A DNA stretch of 40,040 nt, from positions 1-40,040 of the forward strand of contig NZ_JAGIPX010000069.1 of NCBI RefSeq assembly GCF_017814945.1, in the 5' to 3' direction. This DNA comes from Paraburkholderia sp. LEh10. GTDB lineage: Bacteria; Pseudomonadota; Gammaproteobacteria; Burkholderiales; Burkholderiaceae. Of the stretch, positions 25,667 through 33,891 are shown piece by piece (position 1 is the stretch's first letter; each line of letters begins with the position of its first letter). The notes beneath the pieces are model-generated. The model was not told where the DNA came from and searched no databases. It saw only the letters and a program-made list of their open reading frames with translations. The position numbers and the translations under genes were made by a program.

Positions 25667-27412
25667 CTACGCGGACAGATCCAACGCATTGGTCAGGTCG
25701 CCCATCGGCGCCTGGCCGCGCGCCTGCATCGCGGCATCGCGCGAGTGGAAACCGTCGAGAGGTTCGAGTTCGAATACGCGCGTGATCAGGCGCAGGATCG
25801 ATGCACTGTCATATACGGTGTGATCGACATAGCCCTTCTTCGAGAACGGCGAGACCACCAGTGCGGGCACGCGGGTGCCCGGTCCCCAGCGGTCGCCCTT
25901 TGGCGGGGCGACGTGATCCCACCATCCGCCGTTCTCGTCGACGGTCACGATCACCACCATGTTTTGCCATTGCGGACTCGCACGCAATGCCTTTACCGCG
26001 TGAACGAGATGGCGATCGCCCGACGCGATATCCGCATAGCCGGCGTGCATGTTCAGATTGCCCTGCGGCTTGTAGAACGTGACGGCGGGCAGACGGCCCG
26101 CACGCGCATCCGCCAGAAAGCGATTGGTGCTCTCGTCGTCGCCGATGCCGCCGTCGCGCAGATGCTTTGCACGCGCGGCCGTGCCCGGTCCGAGGTTCGC
26201 GAAGTAGTTGAACGGCTGGTGGTGATACTGGAAGTTCGGAATCAGCGGCGTGCCGTCGTTGGTGTTCTTGCCGTGCATGTCGAGAGTCTGCTGGAACGCG
26301 CCCGCGTACCACGCCCACTCGATGCCGCGCTTGTTGAGCTTGTCGCCGATGTTTTCGTGCGTCTGCGGCGGCATGGCCATCGCGTTGCTTTCCTGCGTGA
26401 AGTCGACCACGCCGTCCGCGCCGACCTTGTAGATCGTGGGCGCGAAGGGCGGCATCATCGTGTTGACGGCATAGCTGACGGTGCGGCCGTCCTGCAATGT
26501 TTCAGGCGGCGTCAGCGCACTGGGACCGAACTTGGGAATGCCCTCCATCGCGCTCTTCGGCGACGTGGCGAGCGGTTTCAGAGTGGGATCGTCGGGGCGT
26601 CCGCTGACGGTCTCCGCGATCTGGAACCTGGCGATGCTCTGCGCCGGATTGGGGTACACGGGCGGCGTCGCGGCGATCAGGTACTGGTGATTCAGGAAAG
26701 AGCCGCCGAATGCGCCCTGGAAGAAGTTGTCGCACAGCACGAATTCGCTGGCGAGATCCCACAGCCGCAGGTCATAGCTGGTGTTCGCGTAGTGGCCCAT
26801 CGTGAAGCCGCCCGAGTCCGCCCACGCAGCGAACATATCGTTCTTGCCGCCGTTGATCTGCATCTGGTTCTGATAGAACACGTGCCACAGATCGTGTGTG
26901 ACGAGCGACAGCGGCAGATTCTCGCCGCTCGGCCCTTTGAGCGCGAACGGCGCGTTCGGCAGATTGGCCTGGTATTGCAGACCGGCCTTGTACGTGACGC
27001 CCTCGACGGTCTGGTCTTTCAGCAGCCAGCCGTTCGGCACGGTGGGCAGTTGCTGCAGCACGGTCGAGCCATCGCGGTCGCGCTGCAGGTACTCTTCCGG
27101 CTTCACGCTGGAGAGGGGACGCTCGACGCCCGGGAAGTTGCCAAAGAGATTGTTGAAGCTGCGATTTTCCGCGTAGATCACGACGACGGTCTTGACCTTC
27201 GAGCGCAGCGCGCCGTCGAACTGCGGTCCCGCCGCGGCGCCCGTCACGGCGGCGCCGCGCGAAGGCGGCAGCGCGCAGCCGGCCAGCCCGCCGCCCATCG
27301 CCACGGCGGCGACGCCGCCCAGGAAGTGGCGGCGGCTCGGGCGCTGCGGCGATTGCACAGCGTCGGATTCTTCATTCGTCGGGGGAGGAGCTGGCGGTTC
27401 GCGGCGTTTCAT
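25667..27412 (-). CDS. Tat-exported lipoprotein phosphoesterase (AcpA / phospholipase C family)
   Basis: 581-residue acid phosphatase/phospholipase C-like phosphoesterase. The N-terminus has a twin-arginine motif SRRHFL (R27-R28), a hydrophobic stretch, and a lipobox LAGC with Cys46, so it is probably exported folded and lipid-anchored. The catalytic domain shows VVVIYAENRSFNNLFGNFPG near the start and VIVTVDENGGWWDHVAPP near the end, the two metal/nucleophile blocks of the family, plus LCDNFFQGAFGGSFLNHQYL. The start at 27412 was chosen over 27466 for the Tat signal position. A candidate Pho box 117 bases upstream suggests phosphate-starvation control. It would release phosphate from external phosphoesters. 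Confidence 0.88.
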   Translation of the reverse strand: MKRREPPAPPPTNEESDAVQSPQRPSRRHFLGGVAAVAMGGGLAGCALPPSRGAAVTGAAAGPQFDGALRSKVKTVVVIYAENRSFNNLFGNFPGVERPLSSVKPEEYLQRDRDGSTVLQQLPTVPNGWLLKDQTVEGVTYKAGLQYQANLPNAPFALKGPSGENLPLSLVTHDLWHVFYQNQMQINGGKNDMFAAWADSGGFTMGHYANTSYDLRLWDLASEFVLCDNFFQGAFGGSFLNHQYLIAATPPVYPNPAQSIARFQIAETVSGRPDDPTLKPLATSPKSAMEGIPKFGPSALTPPETLQDGRTVSYAVNTMMPPFAPTIYKVGADGVVDFTQESNAMAMPPQTHENIGDKLNKRGIEWAWYAGAFQQTLDMHGKNTNDGTPLIPNFQYHHQPFNYFANLGPGTAARAKHLRDGGIGDDESTNRFLADARAGRLPAVTFYKPQGNLNMHAGYADIASGDRHLVHAVKALRASPQWQNMVVIVTVDENGGWWDHVAPPKGDRWGPGTRVPALVVSPFSKKGYVDHTVYDSASILRLITRVFELEPLDGFHSRDAAMQARGQAPMGDLTNALDLSA

Positions 27413-27915
27413 CTTATGTCCGAGGATGAGAGTGGTGATTGAACGGTGTTGCGCCGGGCATGGCATCGTCCCGTTCGGTCCGGGAGTGCTCGACAGGCGG
27501 CTGTCGGCGCATATCTTTGCGTACCTGTCGTGACATTTCCGTGACGCTGTCGTGTGGACCAGCAGGACTTAGCGGCACTGCGGATGCGCTGCCCGTTGCA
27601 CGACCGGTCGCCATCGAAAGGCGCGTGAGCCGGTATCGCGCATCTTGCCACGTCGTGGGAAATCGTTGGGCTCTCTCGTTGAAGACTTCGGAGCGTGAGC
27701 TCGGGATAAGGGACGCGTTCTATACGCCGGGGATGAACGCAGCTTGAGCGATAAAAACGCAATGAGCGGTAAAACGCAACTACCGGGCTGCCCCGCACGC
27801 AACCTTCCAGCGCTTGCAGCGGCAACTTCCGCTTCGCACGAAGAAGCGCTCAACCATCCACGCGCGCGATGCGACCATGAGCGGGAGATCGCGCGCCGAT
27901 GCGAAGTTGGCGCGG
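27413..27915. other. Intergenic region
   Basis: About 500 bases between the phosphoesterase start and the next minus-strand stop. Apart from the candidate Pho box I see no gene; open frames here are short or shadow the 27916-28338 gene. Confidence 0.4.
27529..27546 (-). promoter_or_regulatory. Candidate Pho box
   Basis: Read on the minus strand: CGTCACG-GAAA-TGTCACG, two 7-base half sites separated by 4 bases (11-base period), as in PhoB boxes (CTGTCAT-N4-CTGTCAT). It lies 117 bases upstream of the phosphoesterase start and in the same orientation. Confidence 0.5.
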
Positions 27916-28338
27916 CTACTTCTTTTTCCCCGAGGACGCCTTCATGTCGATCACGTCTTGCGACCGCTTGCGCTTGCCAGGCACGACACCCAGACGCGGA
28001 TCGCGGTCACGGGCGAGCGCGACCATCTGCTGCGCGAGCGTTTCGAATTCCGGATGGGCCTGCGAAACATAGGGCCACTTGCCGAGCACGGGATGGGGCG
28101 CAAGAGCCGGGTACTCGCGCAGCAGACGGGATTGCCGGTCATGAGACGTGCAGACGGCGAGCCCATTCCACGGCTCCTCGCCGCTCGCAACAGCGAGACA
28201 CAGCAAGCCATCCAGATAGGCCGCCTGAAAATTGAAGAACCTTTCCAGCGAGTAACCGGGGTCGCGCTCGAGCGGCTCGAAAATCCACAGGAGCGGATTT
28301 TCGCGCTTTCGTTTGGGGTTCAGATCGATGGGCTTCAT
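27916..28338 (-). CDS. Uncharacterised 140-residue protein
   Basis: Family not recognised. The composition looks like a real soluble protein: aromatic-rich N-terminal half (LLWIFEPLERDPGYSLERFF, then NFQAAYLDGLLCLAV), a central HPVLGKWPYVSQAHPEFE, and a very basic C-terminus (GKRKRSQDVIDMKASSGKKK). No signal peptide or membrane segment. The basic start and end (KPKRKR, KASSGKKK) may contact nucleic acid, but this is a guess. The antisense open frame 27814-28374 is Arg-rich and looks like a shadow. It is divergent from the 3-hydroxybutyryl-CoA dehydrogenase gene. Confidence 0.6.
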   Translation of the reverse strand: MKPIDLNPKRKRENPLLWIFEPLERDPGYSLERFFNFQAAYLDGLLCLAVASGEEPWNGLAVCTSHDRQSRLLREYPALAPHPVLGKWPYVSQAHPEFETLAQQMVALARDRDPRLGVVPGKRKRSQDVIDMKASSGKKK

Positions 28339-28556
28339 GACGATATCTTTGCGCGTATTGCCCCGATGATATAACTGGCCACACCAGGCGGCTCAGGCAA
28401 CGGGTCGGCGCGTTGCGCGTTTTCGTCAGGTCCGACTCGATAAACAGGTATCGTATGGCCCTTGAAGCGCGGCTTGCGAGCGGCGCACCGCAGCGAGGCC
28501 ATTGCGCAAGAATTCAACCAGACACGCCGCAAGGCATCAACGGAAAAGGAGCAGCA

Positions 28557-29423
28557 ATGACAACGAAGATCGAAACGATAGGCATCGTCGGCGCGGGCAC
28601 GATGGGCAACGGCATTGCCCAGGTGTCGGCTGTGGCGGGGCTCAAGGTCGTGCTCATCGACGTGACGGATGCCGCGCTCGAAAAGGGCGTCGCGACGCTG
28701 ACCTCGAGTCTCGCGAAGCTCGTCGAGAAGGGCAAGATCGAAGCCGCCGCGTGCGATGCCGCCCTCACGCGCATCGAAACGTCCACCGACTATCAGCGCC
28801 TGTCCGGCGCGGATATCGTCGTCGAAGCCGCCACAGAAAACGCCGAACTGAAGATCCGCATCCTGCGGCAGATCGAATCCGTCGTCGGCGGCGAGGCAAT
28901 CGTCGCGTCGAACACGTCGTCGATTTCGATCACGGCTTTGGCCGCGACGCTCGCGAAGCCCGAGCGCTTCATCGGCATGCACTTTTTCAACCCCGTGCCT
29001 TTGCTGCCGCTCGTCGAAGTGATCCGTGGCGTGCAGACCAGCGACGCAACGGCTGCGGGCGTGCGCGAATTGACCGAGCGTCTGGGCAAGACGCCCGTCA
29101 GCGTGAAGAACGCGCCGGGCTTCGTGGTCAACCGCATTCTCGTGCCGATGATCAACGAAGCGTTCTTCGTACTGGCGGAAGGCATCGCGACCGCGGAAGA
29201 GATCGACGCGGGCATGCGTCTCGGCGCGAATCATCCGATCGGCCCGCTCGCGCTGGCGGACCTCGTCGGGCTCGACGTGTGCCTGTCGGTGATGGACGTG
29301 TTCCTGAAGGACTTCGGCGATTCGAAATATCGCGCGTGTCCGCTATTGCGCGAGCTCGTCGCGGCGGGGCGGCTCGGCCGCAAGACGGGACACGGCGTCT
29401 ATCGCTACGATCAGGCGCGGTAA
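28557..29423 (+). CDS. 3-hydroxybutyryl-CoA dehydrogenase
   Basis: 288-residue NAD(P)-dependent 3-hydroxyacyl-CoA dehydrogenase (Hbd/PaaH type). The Rossmann motif GIVGAGTMGNG is at residues 8-18. The catalytic His142 is in HFFNPVPLLPLVEV, and N192 in GFVVNRILVPMINEA. The C-terminus KTGHGVYRYD is typical. AAGGAGCAGCA is a good ribosome site for ATG 28557; the open frame from 28413 is not needed. It stands alone, convergent with the GNAT gene 21 bases away. It may serve the nearby acyl-CoA pathway or poly-hydroxybutyrate metabolism. Confidence 0.92.
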   Translation: MTTKIETIGIVGAGTMGNGIAQVSAVAGLKVVLIDVTDAALEKGVATLTSSLAKLVEKGKIEAAACDAALTRIETSTDYQRLSGADIVVEAATENAELKIRILRQIESVVGGEAIVASNTSSISITALAATLAKPERFIGMHFFNPVPLLPLVEVIRGVQTSDATAAGVRELTERLGKTPVSVKNAPGFVVNRILVPMINEAFFVLAEGIATAEEIDAGMRLGANHPIGPLALADLVGLDVCLSVMDVFLKDFGDSKYRACPLLRELVAAGRLGRKTGHGVYRYDQAR

Positions 29424-29444
29424 CGCGAGGTCACAACGGCCCGC

Positions 29445-30320
29445 TTACCCGAGTTCGAACGAAGTGACGCCGAAGAGCTGCGCGAGCGGAATGTCCGGCG
29501 CCTCTCTCGTGTACATGCGGGCCGTTTCGAACACGCTCGTCATGCCGTGGCGCTCCGCGAGCGCGATCGCGGCCGGGTTGAGTTCGGGCACGTCGAGCGC
29601 GACCGTTTCCGCAGGACAACGCGCGGCGAGCGCGGTGAACAGCGCTTGCGCGATCTGCGCGTCATCGGCGAACAGCGGGCCGATCTTGCGTCCTTCGCGG
29701 CATCGGCGCAGCACGCCATAGCCGCGGATTCTGCCGTCGCCGACCTTGGCGAGCGCCACGGCGTCGGGCTGATTGATCCACTCATTGAGAAAGCGCTCGC
29801 GCGGCGCGGGAAAGAACTGGCCGTCATAAGCGGCGATCTGGCCGAACGGCAACTGACGGGCATCGGCGAGGTCATCGACGCGCGCAGCGTCGCGCGTTCC
29901 GTCAACTGCGACGATGCCCTGAAAGCGTATGTTGCGGTATGCGAGCTTAAAACCCGATTTCCTGTAGTTGGGTTGCTGTGCGACCACGCCATCGAGACCG
30001 ACGTTGCGCGTGCCCAGATAGGCGATGCCATGCTGCCAGAGGCGCAGCCCGAGTCCTTTGCCGCGAAATTCCGGCTTCACGATATACAGGCCGATGAAGC
30101 CGAAATGCTCGCCATACGCGACGGCTGAAATCGAGCCAACGGGTTCGCCGCGCCATTCGCCGATGAAGAACCCATCGGGATCGGTGGCGCGAAAGCAGCG
30201 GGCGTCGTTTATGCCCGGGTTCCAGCCTTCCTTCGCGGCCCATTCGATGGCCAGCTCCATGTCGTCGGCTGTCATCGTTCGTACGATGAAGTCGCGTGTC
30301 GTGTCCGTCGCTTCGTCCAT
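29445..30320 (-). CDS. Tandem GNAT-family N-acetyltransferase
   Basis: 291-residue protein with two GNAT folds. The N-terminal one is complete (FIVRTMTADDMELAIEWAAK; GFIGLYIVKPEFRGKGLGLR with the acetyl-CoA-binding R/Q-x-x-G-x-G/A pattern; LDGVVAQQPNYRKSGFKLAY). The second half (about 150-290) is a degenerate GNAT_acetyltr_2/DUF1248-like domain ending ALAERHGMTSVFETARMYT. Substrate unknown. Start MDEATDTTRD at 30320; the frame open to 30467 is not credible. Intergenic DNA at 30321-30587 holds no other gene that I can support. Confidence 0.83.
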   Translation of the reverse strand: MDEATDTTRDFIVRTMTADDMELAIEWAAKEGWNPGINDARCFRATDPDGFFIGEWRGEPVGSISAVAYGEHFGFIGLYIVKPEFRGKGLGLRLWQHGIAYLGTRNVGLDGVVAQQPNYRKSGFKLAYRNIRFQGIVAVDGTRDAARVDDLADARQLPFGQIAAYDGQFFPAPRERFLNEWINQPDAVALAKVGDGRIRGYGVLRRCREGRKIGPLFADDAQIAQALFTALAARCPAETVALDVPELNPAAIALAERHGMTSVFETARMYTREAPDIPLAQLFGVTSFELG

Positions 30321-30587
30321 GATTGCTCTCCGACGTGGTTCGAGGCCGTGTCCCGTGAAGATGTCGCCGCAGTGCTCGCGCAGTGCTCGCACTGGAACAC
30401 CGCATTGAACGCATATGATGCGGCCAAAATCGCTTTCATGTGCTCTACATCGAAGGGCGATCTGCAACAGGCGGCCGGGACGGTGCGCAAGGCCTACGGC
30501 GACGGCAACTCAAAGGTCGGAAGGATGGGCCGGTGATGCCAGTGTGAAGCGACGGCAGGCACGGGCCCATTCGTTCGATGAACGGTC

Positions 30588-31808
30588 TCAATGATCGTGC
30601 CGCATGCACGCCGTCGCGGGTTGCTGCGCGGCCTTGCGGCTCAACAGCAGGGTAACGGCCGCCGATACGGCCAGCGTCGCGCCGACCACGTAGAGCCCTG
30701 CGGCATAGCCGCCCGTCACGTTCTTCAGCCAGCCGATCGCGAACGGCCCGACGAAGCCGCCCAGGTTGCCGACGGAATTGATCATCGCGATGCCCGCCGC
30801 CGCGCCCGCGCCTGACAGGAACATGCTCGGCATCGCCCACAGCGGCGCCTTCGCCGCGCTGATGCCGACGTTGACGACGACAAGGGCAAGCACGACCAGC
30901 AATGCCGTTCCTGCCTGACCGGCGAAGATGAAGCCGGCGCACGCCAGCGCGCAAGGGATGACCACGTGCCACGTGCGTTCTTCCGTCTTGTCGGAGTGTC
31001 TCGCCCACAGCACCATCGCGATCACCGCGACGACGCTCGGAATGCCCGTCAGCAACCCCGTTTGCAGTGCACTGAAGCCGAACTGCTTGACGATGAGCGG
31101 CGCCCACAGGCCGAGCGTGTACAGGCCCGCCGATGTGCCGAAGTAGATCAGTGCGAGCGCCAGCACGCGCGGATCGCGCAGCGCGCTCAACGCGCCCGCC
31201 GTATGGCCGGCGTGTCCCTTGCGCTCATCGGCTTCCGTCTTCAGCTTCGCGATCAGCCATTCGCGCTCGTCCGCTTCGAGCCAGTGCGCCTTCGACGGCG
31301 TATCGGTCATGAACTTCAGCACCACGTAGCCGAGCAGGACCGCGGGAATCGCCTCGATAATGTAGAGCATCTGCCAGTCGGCGAGGCCGAACATCGGCGG
31401 CAATTGCATGATCGCGCCGGAGATCGGCGAACCGATGGCCGTCGAGATCGGCGCGGCCGCCATGAACCACGCGGCGGCTGCCGCGCGCTGCTTCCCCGGA
31501 AACCAGAGGCTCAGATACAGGATGATGCCCGGAAAGAAGCCCGCTTCCGCCACGCCGAGCACGAAACGCAGCACGTAGAAGCTGGTCGGCCCTGTGACGA
31601 AGGCGGACGCCGCCGAAACGATGCCCCACGTCACCATCACGCGCGCGATCCACAGCCTTGCGCCGACGCGATGCAAGATGAGATTGGACGGCACCTCGAA
31701 CAGGAAGTAGCCGATGAAGAACAGCCCGCCGCCCAGGCCGAATGCCGTCGGCGACAGTCCGATCGCCTTGTTCATCGTCATCGCGGCGAAGCCGACGTTC
31801 ACGCGATC
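30588..31808 (-). pseudogene. MFS transporter (anion:cation symporter type), 5' end lost
   Basis: About 406 residues of a phthalate/tartrate/GudP-like MFS permease, from DRVNVGFAAMTMNK, the conserved end of TM1, to the C-terminus. Diagnostic blocks: GLFFIGYFLFEVPSNLILHR, LGVAEAGFFPGIILYLSLWF and SPISGAIMQ. Normally 25-40 more residues with TM1 precede DRVNVG. Here the homology stops at D (codon 31806-31808) and AT-rich transposon DNA begins. An open frame continues to 32063 through the transposon end and into tniQ, giving an unrelated N-terminus. I therefore regard the gene as disrupted by insertion; a chance fusion protein with the apolar stretch upstream is possible but less likely. Confidence 0.75.
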
Positions 31809-32010
31809 GTAGCGATGGACAAAAAAGTAGATACCAAATCGAAATCCAAGTCCTTGAAAAATAGGGAAGGCTTGCACTGCAAGGGCGAGAAAAGTCCGTA
31901 CCGACCAGCTGGATCTTCGTCCACATGATGGACAAGCATGTGGATGAGCCTCTTTAAGAGGCGCAGGCCGTACTTTTGGCGAAGAGGTTTGAAGATTTTC
32001 GCGTTGAGGG
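31809..32010. repeat. Transposon end region with repeated GATGGACAA
   Basis: AT-rich, non-coding. GATGGACAA occurs at 31814-31822 and 31927-31935; the first is followed by AAAAGTAG, reminiscent of Tn7 end repeats that contain GGACAA. Also present are the inverted repeat TCCACATG/CATGTGGA (31920-31927, 31937-31944) and GCCTC/GAGGC (31948-31952, 31958-31962). These are candidate TnsB-binding sites or a terminator for the tns operon. Confidence 0.45.
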
Positions 32011-33873
32011 TCAGCGGTGCGGTGCGGAGCTGGGCTGCAGCAGACGTGCGAGGGTCGCTTCAATGCGAGGTTTCAAACGGGAAGGTCTTATTCTCGCGCA
32101 ATTGAGAAGATAGCTGCGAGTCAATCGAACGCTTCCAAAGTTTGGACGTTTCGCTACTGCTTCCAACCGCCGAATCTGGAAATCCTCAACTGACTCCTCG
32201 AGGCCCGCAAGAACCGTTCGGCAGGATTCCAGCTCTTCTTTGTACAATTGTTCCGTTAAACGTGGTAGTCCTGCTTCCGCTGCAATCCTGGTTTTGCTGG
32301 CTCGGGTCAATGGTGTATCCCACGAACGGATCCTTTTGTTCGCTTTCCGAAGCGCGACGCTCCATCGCCGGTCTCGGTCGCACCAATCGACGATTGAAGT
32401 TGCGTACGCCTCACCACAAACTTCTCCTGACTTTTTAAGCCATTTTTTGTCATAAGTGTTAAGGCGATAATAAAGGCGTCCGTCAAGCTTTGCTGCCAGA
32501 CTATGACGATGAAGAGCGGTGGTTGCGAGAAGTTCCCTCCATTGCCTCCGCCATCCAAAAATTTCGCGTTTCGTAGGCTGCTTCTGAGAACATGATCTTT
32601 GTTTGGTTACCATATTAATCACGCTCGACAGCGGGATATTCATTTGAAGAGAGATAGCTTTTCTCGTCATTCCACTTCTTTTCATCTGCTGAGCAGTTGA
32701 ACGCCATTCATGGCCGTATGAGACTGTCCGTGGATTCTCGGGAAGTGACGATCCCTTAAGGCAATTGACGTATCCGAATCTCATTCCGCAACCGCACGAT
32801 GCCAGGAAACTTAGAGTTCCGTCGACCCTTCGGACTTCCTTGACCCGCTCAGCAAAATGATTGGGACCATGGGATGCGTACCGGTTAGGACAATACACCT
32901 GAAGGTTGCGAGTGAATTCAGTCCAAACCGGGCGGCGGCCGGGGTTGTTGGTTTTTGCACGTTTCTCCAAGAAATTTCGTAGCAGTATGTGTTGAAGTGG
33001 ATGAGCAGATCTACCCCTACCTGTTATTGTTCTCCACGACCACGATACTCTGTTGTATTCATTTTCACGCAACAATCCTACTAGCTTCAGATATTCCTTT
33101 CCGTACATCTCTTCAATGCCGCTCAAAAGGCCTATCGTGTCGATGTAACCACCCCGATGGAGAAGACCTGCACGCTCGGCCTGAAAAGACCATTGGGTGC
33201 TGGTCATCGGTTTTAAGAACGCGAGTTCATTGGACAGAAGGTCGACCGATTCATGCATTACATGGAGTACGTCAGCGCGGAGCATCCAATCGGGAACAAC
33301 GTCGGATCTGCAAGCAGCTTGCGATTTCATCGTCTGTGTCAAGGTTATCCATTGATTCGGAGCGAGGGGGCGAGTCGGGATCCGGGAATTGCACAACATT
33401 TCGATATGTTTAAGGCAAATGAAAACACCGGGTAGTTGGTGCGCTCGTCGCCAATAAGACTCCGGTCCGTCCGCAAGATCTTGCTCCGCACATTGACGAC
33501 AAAATCTGAGAGAGCTTGGTCCCGGTACCGTCCCATTCCTTACGCAAAGCATCTTCAATAGCCCGGATATAGTTTCTCCCCTTGTGATAGCGGCGTATGC
33601 TGTTTGTATGCGTTCCGGATTCGCGTAGCTTGAGAAATACGGAAGTGACGTGTAGTTCTGTGCTATCTCCAACGGTGAAAGGCGCCAAGAGAGATCAGTT
33701 TGTCGCGCGAATTCGCCCAAACCGCAGATTAGTTCAGGTGATCGACGGCTGGAGCATCCGAATAATTGGTTCAGTATGAATGCTGGCGACTTCGTGAACG
33801 TTTGATCCAGATAGCGTGCGATTACGCTATATAGCAATTCATCTTCATAGGGGATGGGTAGGGCGATTGTCAT
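32011..33873 (-). CDS. tniQ: TniQ/TnsD-family target-selector protein 1
   Basis: 620-residue TniQ protein; TniQ/TnsD proteins recognise the target and recruit TnsC. N-terminal TniQ domain: MTIALPIPYEDELLYSVIAR, CGLGEFARQT, WRLSPLEIA. It is followed by a zinc-binding CX2C-CX2H (C125, C128, C153, H156) within RFCRQC and AHQLPGVFICLKH. A second Cys cluster lies further on (CPNRYASHG and CGCGMRF), then a helix-turn-helix-like segment (STAQQMKRSGMTRKAISLQM). The length is TnsD-like rather than the short TniQ of CRISPR-associated elements. It is a paralogue of the next gene; I count 33 identities in the first 60 aligned residues. It follows that gene by 18 bases and is the last gene before the element end. 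Confidence 0.88.
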   Translation of the reverse strand: MTIALPIPYEDELLYSVIARYLDQTFTKSPAFILNQLFGCSSRRSPELICGLGEFARQTDLSWRLSPLEIAQNYTSLPYFSSYANPERIQTAYAAITRGETISGLLKMLCVRNGTVPGPSSLRFCRQCAEQDLADGPESYWRRAHQLPGVFICLKHIEMLCNSRIPTRPLAPNQWITLTQTMKSQAACRSDVVPDWMLRADVLHVMHESVDLLSNELAFLKPMTSTQWSFQAERAGLLHRGGYIDTIGLLSGIEEMYGKEYLKLVGLLRENEYNRVSWSWRTITGRGRSAHPLQHILLRNFLEKRAKTNNPGRRPVWTEFTRNLQVYCPNRYASHGPNHFAERVKEVRRVDGTLSFLASCGCGMRFGYVNCLKGSSLPENPRTVSYGHEWRSTAQQMKRSGMTRKAISLQMNIPLSSVINMVTKQRSCSQKQPTKREIFGWRRQWRELLATTALHRHSLAAKLDGRLYYRLNTYDKKWLKKSGEVCGEAYATSIVDWCDRDRRWSVALRKANKRIRSWDTPLTRASKTRIAAEAGLPRLTEQLYKEELESCRTVLAGLEESVEDFQIRRLEAVAKRPNFGSVRLTRSYLLNCARIRPSRLKPRIEATLARLLQPSSAPHR

Positions 33874-33891
33874 GTTGGCCAGAGCAGTGAC

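Noticed and set aside
25607..27442. 611-codon plus-strand frame opposite the phosphoesterase
   Set aside because: Composition is that of a reverse-strand shadow; the minus-strand frame has a Tat signal, lipobox and catalytic motifs.
30588..32063. Single intact 491-residue MFS gene
   Set aside because: The first ~85 residues come from the transposon end and antisense tniQ; MFS homology begins only at DRVNVG.
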